Origin: Ga0077555 sp050187415
Lineage (GTDB): Bacteria; Pseudomonadota; Alphaproteobacteria; Rhizobiales; Hyphomicrobiaceae
DNA: 64,000 bases
Direction of reading: 5' to 3'
Assembly: GCA_050187415.1 (NCBI GenBank)
Contig: JBFWXN010000015.1
Span: 22,886-86,885 of the forward strand
Part shown: piece after piece, positions 8,140 through 17,103 of the stretch
Layout of the letters: each line of letters opens with the position of its first letter
Position numbering within the stretch: the first letter of the stretch is position 1
Position numbers and translations under genes: made by a program
The notes under the pieces: generated by a model
What the model was told of the DNA's origin: nothing
What the model saw: the letters and a program-made list of their open reading frames with translations, nothing else
Database searches by the model: none

Positions 8140-9672
8140 GTGAGCACGGGAAGCGAACTTGTGGAGCACGAGGAGCTGTCCCGCAAACGCTCGCTGGACA
8201 AAGACCTCAAGAAGATCGAGCGGCTTGAAACGGCAACGCGGTCCGTCGCCAAATCGCTGCTCGCGCCGGGACTGGCACTCGTCTTCCTTGCCTTCAGTGC
8301 GGCACTCGCCAGCCTGCAGATCGGCGCGCATACGGACGCCGTCCTGCTGATCTCGGCAGCCGTTCTGGCCGGCTACATGGCCCTGAATATCGGCGCCAAC
8401 GACGTGGCAAACAATGTGGGCCCGGCCGTCGGCGCCCGCGCCATGACGATGATGGGTGCGTTGGTCATTGCGGCCGTTTTCGAGTGCATGGGTGCCCTCA
8501 TTGCGGGCGGCGACGTCGTCAAGACCATCTCTAAGGGGATCATCGATCCGGGTCAGGTCGCAAGCGCCCAGGTGTTCATCGGCGTGATGATGGCGGCACT
8601 GGTCGCGTCGGCCGTCTGGGTGAACCTTGCGACCTGGATCGGTGCCCCCGTCTCCACGACGCACGCTGTGGTCGGTGGTGTCGTGGGGGCCGGCGTCTCG
8701 GCGATCGGGCCGGGGGTGATCCACTGGCCCGTGATGGGTGCGATCGCGGCGAGTTGGGTGATATCGCCCGTGCTCGGGGGCGTCATCGCCGCGGCCTTCC
8801 TGGCCTTCGTCAAGCACTTCATCATCTACCAGGACGATAAGATCGCGGCGGCTCGGCGCTGGGTGCCGCTGCTGATCTCCGTGATGATCTCCGCTTTCAC
8901 CGCCTATTTGATGCTCAAGGGATTGAACCAGGTCTGGAGACCCTCGGCCGGGGTGATCCTGGCCGTCGCCGGCCTCACGCTGGTCGGCTCCTTGTTGGTG
9001 CTGCGCCCGATGATACATCGCCAGTCGGAGCATCTCGAGAACCGGAACCAGTCCCTTCGGAAGCTGTTTCATCTGCCGCTCATTTTTTCTGCGGCCTTGC
9101 TTTCATTCGCTCACGGCGCGAACGACGTTGCCAACGCGGTGGGCCCGCTGGCCGGCATCCTTCATAGCGCGCAAAACGGCTCGGTTTCAGGAAACGTCAG
9201 CCTGCCCTTCTGGATCATGCTGATCGGCGCGGTGGGCATCACCCTTGGTCTGTTCCTGTTCGGGCCGAGGCTGATCCGCACCGTCGGCGAGCAGATCACG
9301 CGCATGAACCCGATGCGGGCGTTTTGTGTCGCGTTGTCCGCCGCCGTGACCGTAATCGTCGCCTCGGCCTTGGGGCTGCCCGTGAGCTCGACGCACATTG
9401 CGGTCGGCGCGGTGTTCGGTGTCGGCTTTTTTCGCGAATATTACACGACCCACAGCCGTCGCCGTCGCGAGTACCTTGCGCGACAAGGCGTCGGGGAGAG
9501 CCGACATCACAGTCCTGATCCGTCCGCTGCGGAACTGCAGGACGTCATTCGACGCAAGCTCGTTCGCCGCTCGCACTTCACCGTGATCGTGGCGGCATGG
9601 CTCATAACGGTCCCGGCGGCTGCCGTGCTGGCAGGCGTGATCTACCAGCTCTTCGCGCTGGTCACGGGTTAG
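8140..9672 (+). CDS. pit: PiT family inorganic phosphate transporter
   Basis: A 510-residue integral membrane protein that should import inorganic phosphate (or metal-phosphate) with protons or sodium. The two inverted PiT signature repeats are visible: NIGANDVANNVGPAVGARAM near residue 85 and AHGANDVANAVGPLAG near residue 325, each followed by a second signature containing PVSTTHAVVGGVVG and PVSSTHIAVGAVFG. About ten hydrophobic segments are present, with a charged N-terminal stretch of about 45 residues (SRKRSLDKDLKKIERLE) and a basic cytoplasmic loop before the last helix. The start is a GTG at 8140 preceded by GGGAGGG. No phoU-like or DUF47 gene is adjacent, although such genes often accompany PiT. 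Confidence 0.95.
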   Translation: MSTGSELVEHEELSRKRSLDKDLKKIERLETATRSVAKSLLAPGLALVFLAFSAALASLQIGAHTDAVLLISAAVLAGYMALNIGANDVANNVGPAVGARAMTMMGALVIAAVFECMGALIAGGDVVKTISKGIIDPGQVASAQVFIGVMMAALVASAVWVNLATWIGAPVSTTHAVVGGVVGAGVSAIGPGVIHWPVMGAIAASWVISPVLGGVIAAAFLAFVKHFIIYQDDKIAAARRWVPLLISVMISAFTAYLMLKGLNQVWRPSAGVILAVAGLTLVGSLLVLRPMIHRQSEHLENRNQSLRKLFHLPLIFSAALLSFAHGANDVANAVGPLAGILHSAQNGSVSGNVSLPFWIMLIGAVGITLGLFLFGPRLIRTVGEQITRMNPMRAFCVALSAAVTVIVASALGLPVSSTHIAVGAVFGVGFFREYYTTHSRRRREYLARQGVGESRHHSPDPSAAELQDVIRRKLVRRSHFTVIVAAWLITVPAAAVLAGVIYQLFALVTG

Positions 9673-9797
9673 TCCGGCAGCTTCACGCACCCCGTCGCAC
9701 GGGCTGGACGAAGCGCCCCCGATGGACAAGGCTTGGCACGTCACAAGGCTGGCCGCCGGCGCGCCGGCACGAAAGTCGTGATGAGGAAATCCAGGTC

Positions 9798-11123
9798 ATG
9801 TCCCGACGGCGGGCTCTCGAAGGCATTCGCATCGTAGATTTCAGCTGGGTCCGTGCAGGCCCATGGGCGACGCGGTGGCTCGGGGCGCTCGGCGCCGAGA
9901 TCATCAAGATCGAATGGCCGGAGAGCGAACGTGGGCGACTGCCGAGCTCGACGACACCTCAGGGCTTGGAGACGAACCTCAATACGTCGGGCAACTTCAA
10001 CGACACCAACGTCAACAAGAAGAGCCTCACGCTCAATGTGCGCAGTCCCAAGGGCCTGGCCATCGTCAAGCGTCTGATCGCCGTTTCCGATATCGTGATC
10101 GAGAATTTCAGCTCGCGCGTCCTGCAAAAATGGGGCCTCGGCTACGACGAACTGGTGAAGATCAAACCGGACATCGTCTACGTCTCCATGTCCGGATACG
10201 GCCACACGGGGCGAAACCACCATTACACGACGTTCGGGCCGGTGGCGCAGGCCGCATCGGGGCTCACCTTTCTGTCGGGCTTGCCGGGCGCGCCGCCGGC
10301 CGGCTGGGGATGGTCCTATATGGACGACACCGGCGGCATGTATGGCGCAATGTGCGCGCTCACCGGCCTCTACCATCGCAATGCAACGGGCAAGGGCCAG
10401 CACATCGACCAATCGCAAATGGTGTCGGCGGTGCCTCTCAACGGACCCGCGCTCCTCGATTTCACGGTGAACGGTCGGGGCTCGCGGCGGCCGGGCTTCC
10501 CGCCTGGCAACCGCGCGCATTGGCCCGGCACGCCCATGTTGAACAACTACCGCGGGCCCACCGTCGCGCCGCACAACGCCTACCGGACACATCCGGGCGG
10601 ATACAACGACTGGTGCGTAATCGTGTGCCACACGGATGCGGAATGGCGCGCGCTCGTCGACGTGATGGGCGGCCCGGCATGGGCCAAAGACGAGAAATTC
10701 GCCACCGTCTCGGGGCGCCTCGAACATCAAGTCGAGCTTGACGAGCTGCTCGAGACGTGGACGGCGACCCTCGGCAAATACGAACTCACCGAGCGATGTC
10801 AGGCGGCGGGTATCCGCGCGCTTCCGGTGCAAAGTGCCGAGGATCGAGTCGAGAACGATCCGCAATTGCGCGCGCGCGGCATGTATCAGCCGCTGGATCA
10901 CCCGGCGCTCGGCCGTCACGAGGTGCAAAACGCGCCTTTCACGCTTTCGCAGACGCCCGTGTTCAATCACGCCGCAAGCCCCCTGATCGGCGAACACACG
11001 CGCGAGATTGTCGAAGGACTGCTCGGCCTCGGGGCCGACGAACTCCGCGCCGGTTTCGAGGACGGGACGTTCTGGCCGGTAAAGCGCCCCCGGTTTTCCT
11101 ATCAGGAGGACATGCTCCGATGA
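9798..11123 (+). CDS. CaiB/BaiF family (class III) CoA-transferase, first copy
   Basis: A 441-residue class III CoA-transferase, which moves CoA between carboxylic acids through an aspartyl-CoA intermediate. Family features are the N-terminal ALEGIRIVDFSWVRAGPWATR, GALGAEIIKIEWP, SLTLNVRSPKGLAIVKRL, IENFSSRVLQKWGLGYDEL and the DDTGGMYGAMCALTGLYHR segment, whose aspartate occupies the usual catalytic position. An upstream frame extends to 9597, but the ATG at 9798, after GAGGAAATCC, begins where the family begins. It overlaps the next CoA-transferase gene by ATGA, so the pair is translationally coupled and may form a heterodimer or act on related acids. No substrate can be assigned. Confidence 0.92.
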   Translation: MSRRRALEGIRIVDFSWVRAGPWATRWLGALGAEIIKIEWPESERGRLPSSTTPQGLETNLNTSGNFNDTNVNKKSLTLNVRSPKGLAIVKRLIAVSDIVIENFSSRVLQKWGLGYDELVKIKPDIVYVSMSGYGHTGRNHHYTTFGPVAQAASGLTFLSGLPGAPPAGWGWSYMDDTGGMYGAMCALTGLYHRNATGKGQHIDQSQMVSAVPLNGPALLDFTVNGRGSRRPGFPPGNRAHWPGTPMLNNYRGPTVAPHNAYRTHPGGYNDWCVIVCHTDAEWRALVDVMGGPAWAKDEKFATVSGRLEHQVELDELLETWTATLGKYELTERCQAAGIRALPVQSAEDRVENDPQLRARGMYQPLDHPALGRHEVQNAPFTLSQTPVFNHAASPLIGEHTREIVEGLLGLGADELRAGFEDGTFWPVKRPRFSYQEDMLR

Positions 11124-12382
11124 TCGAGGACGAAGGCGCGCCGGGACCGCTTGCCGGGCTTCGAGTCCTGGAACTCGCCGACGAGAAGGGCCAATTCTGC
11201 GGCAAGCTGATGGGTGATCTCGGCGCGGACGTCGTAAAAATCGAGCCTCCCGGAGGGGAGCCGGCCCGTCGGGTCGGGCCATTCCTGGATGACGTCCCGC
11301 ATCCCGAGCGGAGCCTGTCGTTTTGGTATTACAACACGTCGAAGCGCGGCATTACGCTCGATCTCGGGTCGGCTGACGGGCGTCTGCTGTTCGGACGGCT
11401 CGCGGAAGGCGCCGACATCGTTCTCGAGACCTTTCGACCGGGCTATCTCGATGCGCTCGGGCTCGGCTACGCGGCGCTCAGCGCGAAAAATGCGGGCCTC
11501 GTGATGTGCTCGCTGACGCCATTCGGGCAAACCGGTCCGTGGCGCGATTATCTGAGCGGCGATCTCCTGCACATGGCGGCCGGTGGAGAGATGGCCTCTT
11601 GCGGCTATGACGAAATCGACGCCCCGGGTGGCGTTCCAATCGCACCGGGTGGCGGCAATGCCTGGCACATGGGCGGCCATTTTGCCTACATGGGCATTCT
11701 CGCGGCCCTCGTCTGCCGCACGTACACGGGCGCTGGACAGTACGTCGACTGCTCGATCCACGAGGCCTGCGCTCTGACGACCGAGTCGGCCATCGCCAAC
11801 TATGTTTATCGCGGCGAGACGCTGATCCGGCAGACGGGTCGGCATCACGCCGCGCAGCCGGGCCCGAGAACCCAGTTTCCCGCCAAAGACGGCAAATACG
11901 TCACGGCCCTCGTCGGCGGGCGTCTCAATCCCAAGTACGTCAAGGAGCTGGCCGCCTTCCTCGATAGCTACGGCATGGCGGGAGACCTGCTGGACGCCAA
12001 ATACCAGGACCCTGACGTCGTTACCGCAGCCACATCGCACATCATCGACGACGTTGTGGCCGGCTTTATCGCAAGCCTGCCGGCCGAGGAGGTCTATCAT
12101 GCCGCGCAGGACCGCGGCTTCACGTGGGCGGCCGTGCGCGCGCCCGAGGATCTGCTGGCGGATGCGCATCTCGACGACCGGGGCTTCTGGAAGGACGTTG
12201 CACACCCGGAACTCGGGCGCAGCTTCATGTATCCGGGCGAGGCTGCGATCTACGGTGGATCTCCCTGGCGAATATCGCGTCGCGCGCCGCTGATCGGCGA
12301 GCACAACGGCGAGATATATTCGGGCGAGCTCGGCATTCCCGCGGGCGAGCTTTGTGCGCTCGCGGAGAGCGGCGTGATCTGA
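11120..12382 (+). CDS. CaiB/BaiF family (class III) CoA-transferase, second copy
   Basis: A 420-residue paralogue of the preceding gene, starting inside its stop codon (ATGA). Conserved segments are LAGLRVLELADEKGQFCGKL, MGDLGADVVKIEPPGGEPAR, FWYYNTSKRGITLDL, ETFRPGYLDALGLGYAAL and CSLTPFGQTGPW. GGHFAYMGILAALVCR occupies the region where the first protein has DDTGGMYGAM, and I do not see the matching aspartate there, so this subunit may use a nearby residue or may not be catalytic in itself. Tandem class III CoA-transferases occur in pathways for carnitine, aromatic acids and dicarboxylic acids. EutB follows after about 100 bases in the same direction. Confidence 0.9.
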   Translation: MIEDEGAPGPLAGLRVLELADEKGQFCGKLMGDLGADVVKIEPPGGEPARRVGPFLDDVPHPERSLSFWYYNTSKRGITLDLGSADGRLLFGRLAEGADIVLETFRPGYLDALGLGYAALSAKNAGLVMCSLTPFGQTGPWRDYLSGDLLHMAAGGEMASCGYDEIDAPGGVPIAPGGGNAWHMGGHFAYMGILAALVCRTYTGAGQYVDCSIHEACALTTESAIANYVYRGETLIRQTGRHHAAQPGPRTQFPAKDGKYVTALVGGRLNPKYVKELAAFLDSYGMAGDLLDAKYQDPDVVTAATSHIIDDVVAGFIASLPAEEVYHAAQDRGFTWAAVRAPEDLLADAHLDDRGFWKDVAHPELGRSFMYPGEAAIYGGSPWRISRRAPLIGEHNGEIYSGELGIPAGELCALAESGVI

Positions 12383-12479
12383 TCCGCCTGACCGAAACTC
12401 GTGCGGACGTTCGGCGCAAAGACAGTGACGCGCCGGGCGCGCAGGCTTAGTCTCCGATCGGCCGCTCTGGATTGCGATC

Positions 12480-13874
12480 ATGCCTTTTCGCCAACGTATC
12501 GGCAGCACGAGCTATGTGTTCGGGTCGCTGACCGACCTTCTCGCCAAGGCGACGCCGCCACGGGCCGGAGATCGGCTCGCGGGCATCGCGGCGGCGAGCG
12601 GCGAGGAATGCGTCGCAGCGAAGATGGCGCTGGCTGACCTGCCGCTGCGGACCATTCTCGCCGAGCCGCTCATCCCCTACGAAACGGACGAGGTGACCCG
12701 CCTGATCCTCGACACGCATGATGCAAACGCGTTCGCCCCGATCGCGAGCCTGACCGTCGGCGAGTTTCGCGAGCACCTGCTGGCACACGCGACGACGGCC
12801 GGGATGTTGCGGGGCCTCGCGCCGGGGATAATCCCCGAGATGGCGGCGGCCGTCTCCAAGATCATGCGCAATCAGGATCTGATCCTTGCGGCGCGCAAGT
12901 GCCGGGTGGTCACCGGCTTTCGCAACACGATCGGCTTGCCGGGCACCATGGCCGTGCGGCTGCAACCCAATCATCCGACCGACGATCCCGCAGGCATCCT
13001 CGCGTCGATAGCGGATGGATTGATGTATGGGGCGGGCGACGCGGTTATAGGCATCAATCCGGCGTCCGATTCGCCATCGCGCACCGATCGCCTGCTGCGG
13101 CTCGTCGACGACGTTATCCAGCGCTATGCCATCCCGACGCAGGGCTGCGTGCTGGCCCACGTGACGACCGTCATCGACTTGATGGCGCGTGGTGCGCCCG
13201 TCGATCTCGTATTCCAATCGATCGGCGGCACCGAGGCGGCCAACCGCGCCTTCGGCGTGTCGCTCGCGGTCCTGAGGGAGGCCGACGATGCTGCTCGCTC
13301 GCTGGGGCGCGGCACGATCGGGGACAATGTCATGTACTTCGAGACCGGACAGGGCTCGGCGCTCTCGTCCGGCGCCCACCACGGCGTCGATCAGCAGACG
13401 TGCGAGGCGCGCGCCTATGCCGTGGCGCGTGCCTTCCGGCCGCTGCTGGTCAACTCGGTGGTCGGCTTCATCGGCCCCGAATACCTCTATGACGGCAAGG
13501 AGATCCTTCGCGCCGGCCTCGAGGATCACTTCTGTGGCAAGCTGCTCGGCCTGCCGATGGGTGTCGACGTTTGCTACACCAATCACGCCGAGGCGGACCA
13601 GGATGACATGGACGTAACGCTGACGGCCCTTGCCGCGGCGGGCGTCACATATGTCATGGGTGTGCCGGGTGCCGACGACGTCATGCTCGGCTACCAGTCG
13701 ACGTCCTTCCACGATGCCCTTTACGTGCGCGAAGTGCTCGGCCTCAAGCGCGCCCCGGAATTCGAGGCGTGGTTGATGGAGATGGGCCTGTCCGAACCGA
13801 ACGGCCGGCTGCTGCCGCCGGCGCCATCGCATCCTTTGCTGGCCCACGCTTCAGCCGCCAAGGAGGGGGCATGA
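12480..13874 (+). CDS. eutB: Ethanolamine ammonia-lyase large subunit
   Basis: A 464-residue EutB, the catalytic barrel of adenosylcobalamin-dependent ethanolamine ammonia-lyase, which converts ethanolamine to acetaldehyde and ammonia. Recognisable segments are GEECVAAKMALADLPL, IIPEMAAAVSKIMRNQDL, FRNTIGLPGTMAVRLQPNHP, GDAVIGINPASDSP, MYFETGQGSALSSGAHHGVD, FIGPEYLYDGKEI and MGVDVCYTNHAEADQDD. Length matches the family. The start follows the second CoA-transferase by about 100 bases, and the stop overlaps eutC by ATGA, as expected for stoichiometric subunits. No reactivase gene (eutA) and no microcompartment shell genes are next to it, so this is the stand-alone cytoplasmic type. Confidence 0.97.
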   Translation: MPFRQRIGSTSYVFGSLTDLLAKATPPRAGDRLAGIAAASGEECVAAKMALADLPLRTILAEPLIPYETDEVTRLILDTHDANAFAPIASLTVGEFREHLLAHATTAGMLRGLAPGIIPEMAAAVSKIMRNQDLILAARKCRVVTGFRNTIGLPGTMAVRLQPNHPTDDPAGILASIADGLMYGAGDAVIGINPASDSPSRTDRLLRLVDDVIQRYAIPTQGCVLAHVTTVIDLMARGAPVDLVFQSIGGTEAANRAFGVSLAVLREADDAARSLGRGTIGDNVMYFETGQGSALSSGAHHGVDQQTCEARAYAVARAFRPLLVNSVVGFIGPEYLYDGKEILRAGLEDHFCGKLLGLPMGVDVCYTNHAEADQDDMDVTLTALAAAGVTYVMGVPGADDVMLGYQSTSFHDALYVREVLGLKRAPEFEAWLMEMGLSEPNGRLLPPAPSHPLLAHASAAKEGA

Positions 13875-14668
13875 GCGGGGTGCCGCGCGATCCATGGCTC
13901 GGCCTCGGCGCCGCGACTCCGGCGCGTATCGCTCTTGGTCGGGCGGGGGCATCGCTGCCAACTCGGGAAGTTCTGAGTTTCGCGCTCTCGCATGCCCGTG
14001 CACGGGACGCTGTGCACGCCGATTTCGACGACGCGGCTGTCGCCGACGAACTGACCCGGCTCGGGCTCGCGGCGGTACGCGTGACAAGCAAGGCTGGCGA
14101 TCGGGCCACCTATCTGCGTCGACCCGATCTGGGGCGGGTTCTCGATGGCCCGTCGCGGCAACGCCTGCAGTCGGCGGCCGGCCAGGGAGACCCCGATATC
14201 GCGCTGGTCATCGGTGACGGTCTGTCAGCCGCCGCGGTAGAGGCGAATGCGGGATCTCTGGTGGCGGCGTTCCAGACCCTTTGCGCAAGCAACGCTTGGT
14301 CGCTGGCGCCGGTGGTGATCGCCAAGGGCGCGCGCGTGGCGCTGGGCGACGAGATCGGGGCAGTCCTTCGGGCGAAGCTCGTGGCGGTCGTGATCGGCGA
14401 GCGTCCAGGCTTGTCGGCGGCCGACAGTCTCGGCATCTACCTCACGTTCGAGCCGCGGCCCGGACGAACGGATGCAGAGCGCAACTGCATCTCGAATATC
14501 CGCCAGAACGGACTGGAGCCCAGCGCCGCCGCGGCCAATCTCGCCTGGCTCGTCAATGCGGCGCTGGCGTTGCGCGAGACCGGAGTGCGCCTGAAGGACG
14601 AAAGCGAGGCCGGCGTGGCAACGGGGTCGATGCCCGCACCACCCGGTCTTCCCGTCGCCGGCACGTAG
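13871..14668 (+). CDS. eutC: Ethanolamine ammonia-lyase small subunit
   Basis: A 265-residue EutC, the partner of EutB that helps hold the B12 cofactor. Visible motifs are PWLGLGAATPARIALGRAGASLPT, SHARARDAVHADFD, DLGRVLDGPSRQRL, DIALVIGDGLSAAAVEANA, GDEIGAVLRAKLVAVVIGERPGL and ERNCISNIRQNGL, all characteristic of the family. The start ATG shares bases with the eutB stop and is preceded by the strong site AAGGAGGGGGC. The last 30 residues (after VRLKDES) are a non-conserved proline/alanine tail. The following gene is convergent 21 bases away, so the transcript should end here. Confidence 0.96.
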   Translation: MSGVPRDPWLGLGAATPARIALGRAGASLPTREVLSFALSHARARDAVHADFDDAAVADELTRLGLAAVRVTSKAGDRATYLRRPDLGRVLDGPSRQRLQSAAGQGDPDIALVIGDGLSAAAVEANAGSLVAAFQTLCASNAWSLAPVVIAKGARVALGDEIGAVLRAKLVAVVIGERPGLSAADSLGIYLTFEPRPGRTDAERNCISNIRQNGLEPSAAAANLAWLVNAALALRETGVRLKDESEAGVATGSMPAPPGLPVAGT

Positions 14669-14689
14669 TTCGCCGCCGGATCGACGGGC

Positions 14690-15280
14690 TCAGGACGGGC
14701 GACAGATGCGCCACGCGGCAAATATGCCACGGATGTCCGATTGCGGCTCCCGCAACAGCATCGTGATGCCCACCGCCTCGACAGCCGAGAGCGCGGCAAG
14801 AATCGCGGCGAGCCTGAACGGCCAGGGGGAGAACCCGCACAGCAACAGCAACAGGCCGACGGCGACGGCCCCGACAGCCACTTTCACGAGCCGCGTGTGA
14901 TAGCTGGTGAGCTGCCCGTATTTCATGAACCCGACCAGCGCTGGAAGCACCGGGCTCACCACCAGGGCCACGACCGCCGGCAGTTCCTGGCGTACCACGT
15001 CGGGCCACAGAAGCAGCACCGAGACGCCGATAGCGGTATAGGCCACAGCGTCGGCCATCGAGTCGAACTTCGCGCCGAACGCCGTCGGCCCGCCATAGAG
15101 GCGGGCAACGGTTCCATCCGCCGCGTCCGTGATGAACGAGATCGTCAGCAACCACAGGAACAGCTGCTGCTCCCCGGCTAACGCGAGCCACACCATCGCC
15201 GGCGCGGCAATCAGACGAATTGCCGTCAAAAGGTTCGCGGGCGACGGCCCACGACTATTGTATTGCCGGCTCACAGTCAT
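14690..15280 (-). CDS. CDP-alcohol phosphatidyltransferase family membrane protein
   Basis: A 196-residue polytopic membrane protein with the full CDP-alcohol phosphotransferase signature: DAADGTVAR, eight residues, G, AKFDSMAD, which supplies the four metal-binding aspartates. It begins with SPANLLTAIRLIAAP, as in PgsA-type enzymes, and has about five to six hydrophobic helices. It should join a CDP-activated lipid to an alcohol, but whether it is a phosphatidylglycerophosphate or another synthase cannot be told. Three starts are possible (15316, 15292, 15280); I chose 15280 (MTVSRQYNSRG) because it is closest to the conserved region, though no strong ribosome site distinguishes them. Confidence 0.88.
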   Translation of the reverse strand: MTVSRQYNSRGPSPANLLTAIRLIAAPAMVWLALAGEQQLFLWLLTISFITDAADGTVARLYGGPTAFGAKFDSMADAVAYTAIGVSVLLLWPDVVRQELPAVVALVVSPVLPALVGFMKYGQLTSYHTRLVKVAVGAVAVGLLLLLCGFSPWPFRLAAILAALSAVEAVGITMLLREPQSDIRGIFAAWRICRPS

Positions 15281-15867
15281 AAACGAGACCATGATTGAAT
15301 CGGATGATATTCGCAACGCGGCAATCCCAAGGCCGCCGTCGATGCTGCATGGGCTGGTGACATTTCATCTCGTTCGAGCGATGGAAGCATCGTAAACATT
15401 TGCAGCGTCCCGGTGGCCGCCGTTGCGTCGAGGTCGTCCAAGTCGGGCCCTTTTCGGCCAAGCCGCCGTCGGGCGCAAGCATGCCGGGCGCGGAAGGCGA
15501 TCGGGAGTGATAGTGACATTGACTTTCGTCGTCGATCTTATTGCAGCGATTGGCGAAGTCGGGCTTGCAGGCCGAGGCTCGATCCGATGCTAGCGGCAAT
15601 GGAACCCGACGGCGAGTCCCCTCGTAGAAGCGGATCGCCGGGTCATGATTGCCGATCTCTGCGGACACCCTCAACCGCGGTACGAGCGGCGCGTCGCAAC
15701 GTCCGCGGGCATGCCGGCGTGAGCTCAATCCAGCAAGAGGTGTTCTCGAAGCGCTTGATCGTCGGATGCCTTGTTCGTGCATGGATCGTGACTTTGCGGC
15801 ACAATGGCACCAGTGGCGCCAGACCTCGGTGCGGCCAAGCGCTAGGCTCCGCTGGAGAGGACCAGTA
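15281..15867. promoter_or_regulatory. Divergent non-coding region upstream of bkd
   Basis: Almost 590 bases separate the phosphatidyltransferase start from bkdA1. I find no believable gene on either strand: the available frames are arginine/serine-rich shadows. The part at 15245-15310 is AT-rich and probably holds the minus-strand promoter. The bkd promoter should lie in the right half; no dedicated regulator (such as a BkdR/Lrp gene) is present in the gap. Confidence 0.35.
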
Positions 15868-17100
15868 ATGGACACACCTTCGCCCCTGACGCTCTTCGTT
15901 CCCGAGCCTGAATGGCGGCCAGGCGACGTGCCAGACTTCTCGCGGGTCACCATTCCTCGCGCCGGGAGCGTACGACGCCCCGAAATCGACGAGGCGCCGG
16001 AGAACATGCGCGACCTCGCCTTTACGATTATCCGCATCCTCAATCGGGACGGCGAGGCCGTCGGCCCCTGGGCTGGAGCGCTCGGCGACGAGGAGCTCAA
16101 GCAAGGGCTCCGCCACATGATGCTGCTGCGCACGTTCGATGCGCGCATGCTGACCGCGCAGCGCCAGGGCAAGACCTCGTTCTACATGCAGCATCTCGGC
16201 GAGGAGGCCATCAGCACGGCGTTCCGGCGCGCGCTCGGTCCGGGCGACATGAATTTCCCGACCTATCGTCAGGCGGGTCTGCTGATCGCCGACGACTATC
16301 CGCTCGTCGAGATGATGAACCAGATCTTCTCCAATGATGCCGATCCGCTGCACGGGCGGCAATTGCCCATCATGTATTCGTCGAAGGCGCACGGCTTCTT
16401 CTCGATTTCAGGCAACCTGGGCACCCAGTTCGCGCAAGCCGTCGGCTGGGCGATGGCGTCGGCGATTTCGCGCGACACCAGAATTGCCGCCGGCTGGATC
16501 GGTGACGGTTCGACGGCCGAGAGCGATTTCCATGCCGCACTCGTGTTTGCGTCGACCTACAAGGCGCCGGTCGTGCTCAACATCGTCAATAACCAGTGGG
16601 CCATATCCACCTTCCAGGGCATCGCGCGCGGCGGCTCGGGCACGTTCGCAGCGCGTGGCCACGGCTTCGGCATTCCGTCGCTGCGTGTCGACGGCAACGA
16701 CTATCTGGCGGTGCACGCCGTGGCCAAGTGGGCCGTCGAGCGCGCACGCCGCAATCTCGGGCCGACGCTGATCGAGTACGTGACGTACCGCGCGGGCAGC
16801 CATTCGACGTCCGACGATCCGTCCGCTTATCGCCCGAAGGAGGAAGGTGTTGCCTGGCCCCTCGGCGATCCCATTCTGCGTCTCAAGGCCCATCTCGTTA
16901 AGAAGGGCGTCTGGACGGACGAGAGGCACGCCCAGGCGGAGGCTGAGATCCTCGACGAGGTTGTGGCCGCACAGAACGAGGCCGAGGCGATCGGCACGAT
17001 GACGTCCGGCAATGCTCCATCGCCGCGCGACATGTTCGAGGATGTTTATGCCGAGATGCCGCCGCACCTTGTCCGCCAGCGTCAGGAGGCAGGGTTCTGA
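15868..17100 (+). CDS. bkdA1: Branched-chain 2-oxoacid dehydrogenase E1 component, alpha subunit
   Basis: A 410-residue thiamine-diphosphate-dependent E1 alpha. It decarboxylates the 2-oxoacids derived from valine, leucine and isoleucine and passes the acyl group to lipoylated E2. Motifs: MMLLRTFDARMLTAQRQGK, SFYMQHLGEEAISTAF, DMNFPTYRQAGLLIADDYPL, and the ThDP-binding stretch GWIGDGSTAESDFHAAL with VVLNIVNNQWAIST (the GDG...NN motif). YRAGSHSTSDDPSAYRP is the phosphorylation-loop region typical of the branched-chain rather than pyruvate enzyme. The ATG at 15868 follows GGAGAGG. It heads a four-gene operon with tight spacing (E1 beta starts 3 bases after the stop). Confidence 0.95.
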   Translation: MDTPSPLTLFVPEPEWRPGDVPDFSRVTIPRAGSVRRPEIDEAPENMRDLAFTIIRILNRDGEAVGPWAGALGDEELKQGLRHMMLLRTFDARMLTAQRQGKTSFYMQHLGEEAISTAFRRALGPGDMNFPTYRQAGLLIADDYPLVEMMNQIFSNDADPLHGRQLPIMYSSKAHGFFSISGNLGTQFAQAVGWAMASAISRDTRIAAGWIGDGSTAESDFHAALVFASTYKAPVVLNIVNNQWAISTFQGIARGGSGTFAARGHGFGIPSLRVDGNDYLAVHAVAKWAVERARRNLGPTLIEYVTYRAGSHSTSDDPSAYRPKEEGVAWPLGDPILRLKAHLVKKGVWTDERHAQAEAEILDEVVAAQNEAEAIGTMTSGNAPSPRDMFEDVYAEMPPHLVRQRQEAGF

Positions 17101-17103
17101 ACC

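Noticed and set aside
15413..15868. Open frames in the gap before bkdA1.
   Set aside because: Arginine/serine-rich sequence with no conserved features, and the E1 alpha frame starts clearly at 15868.
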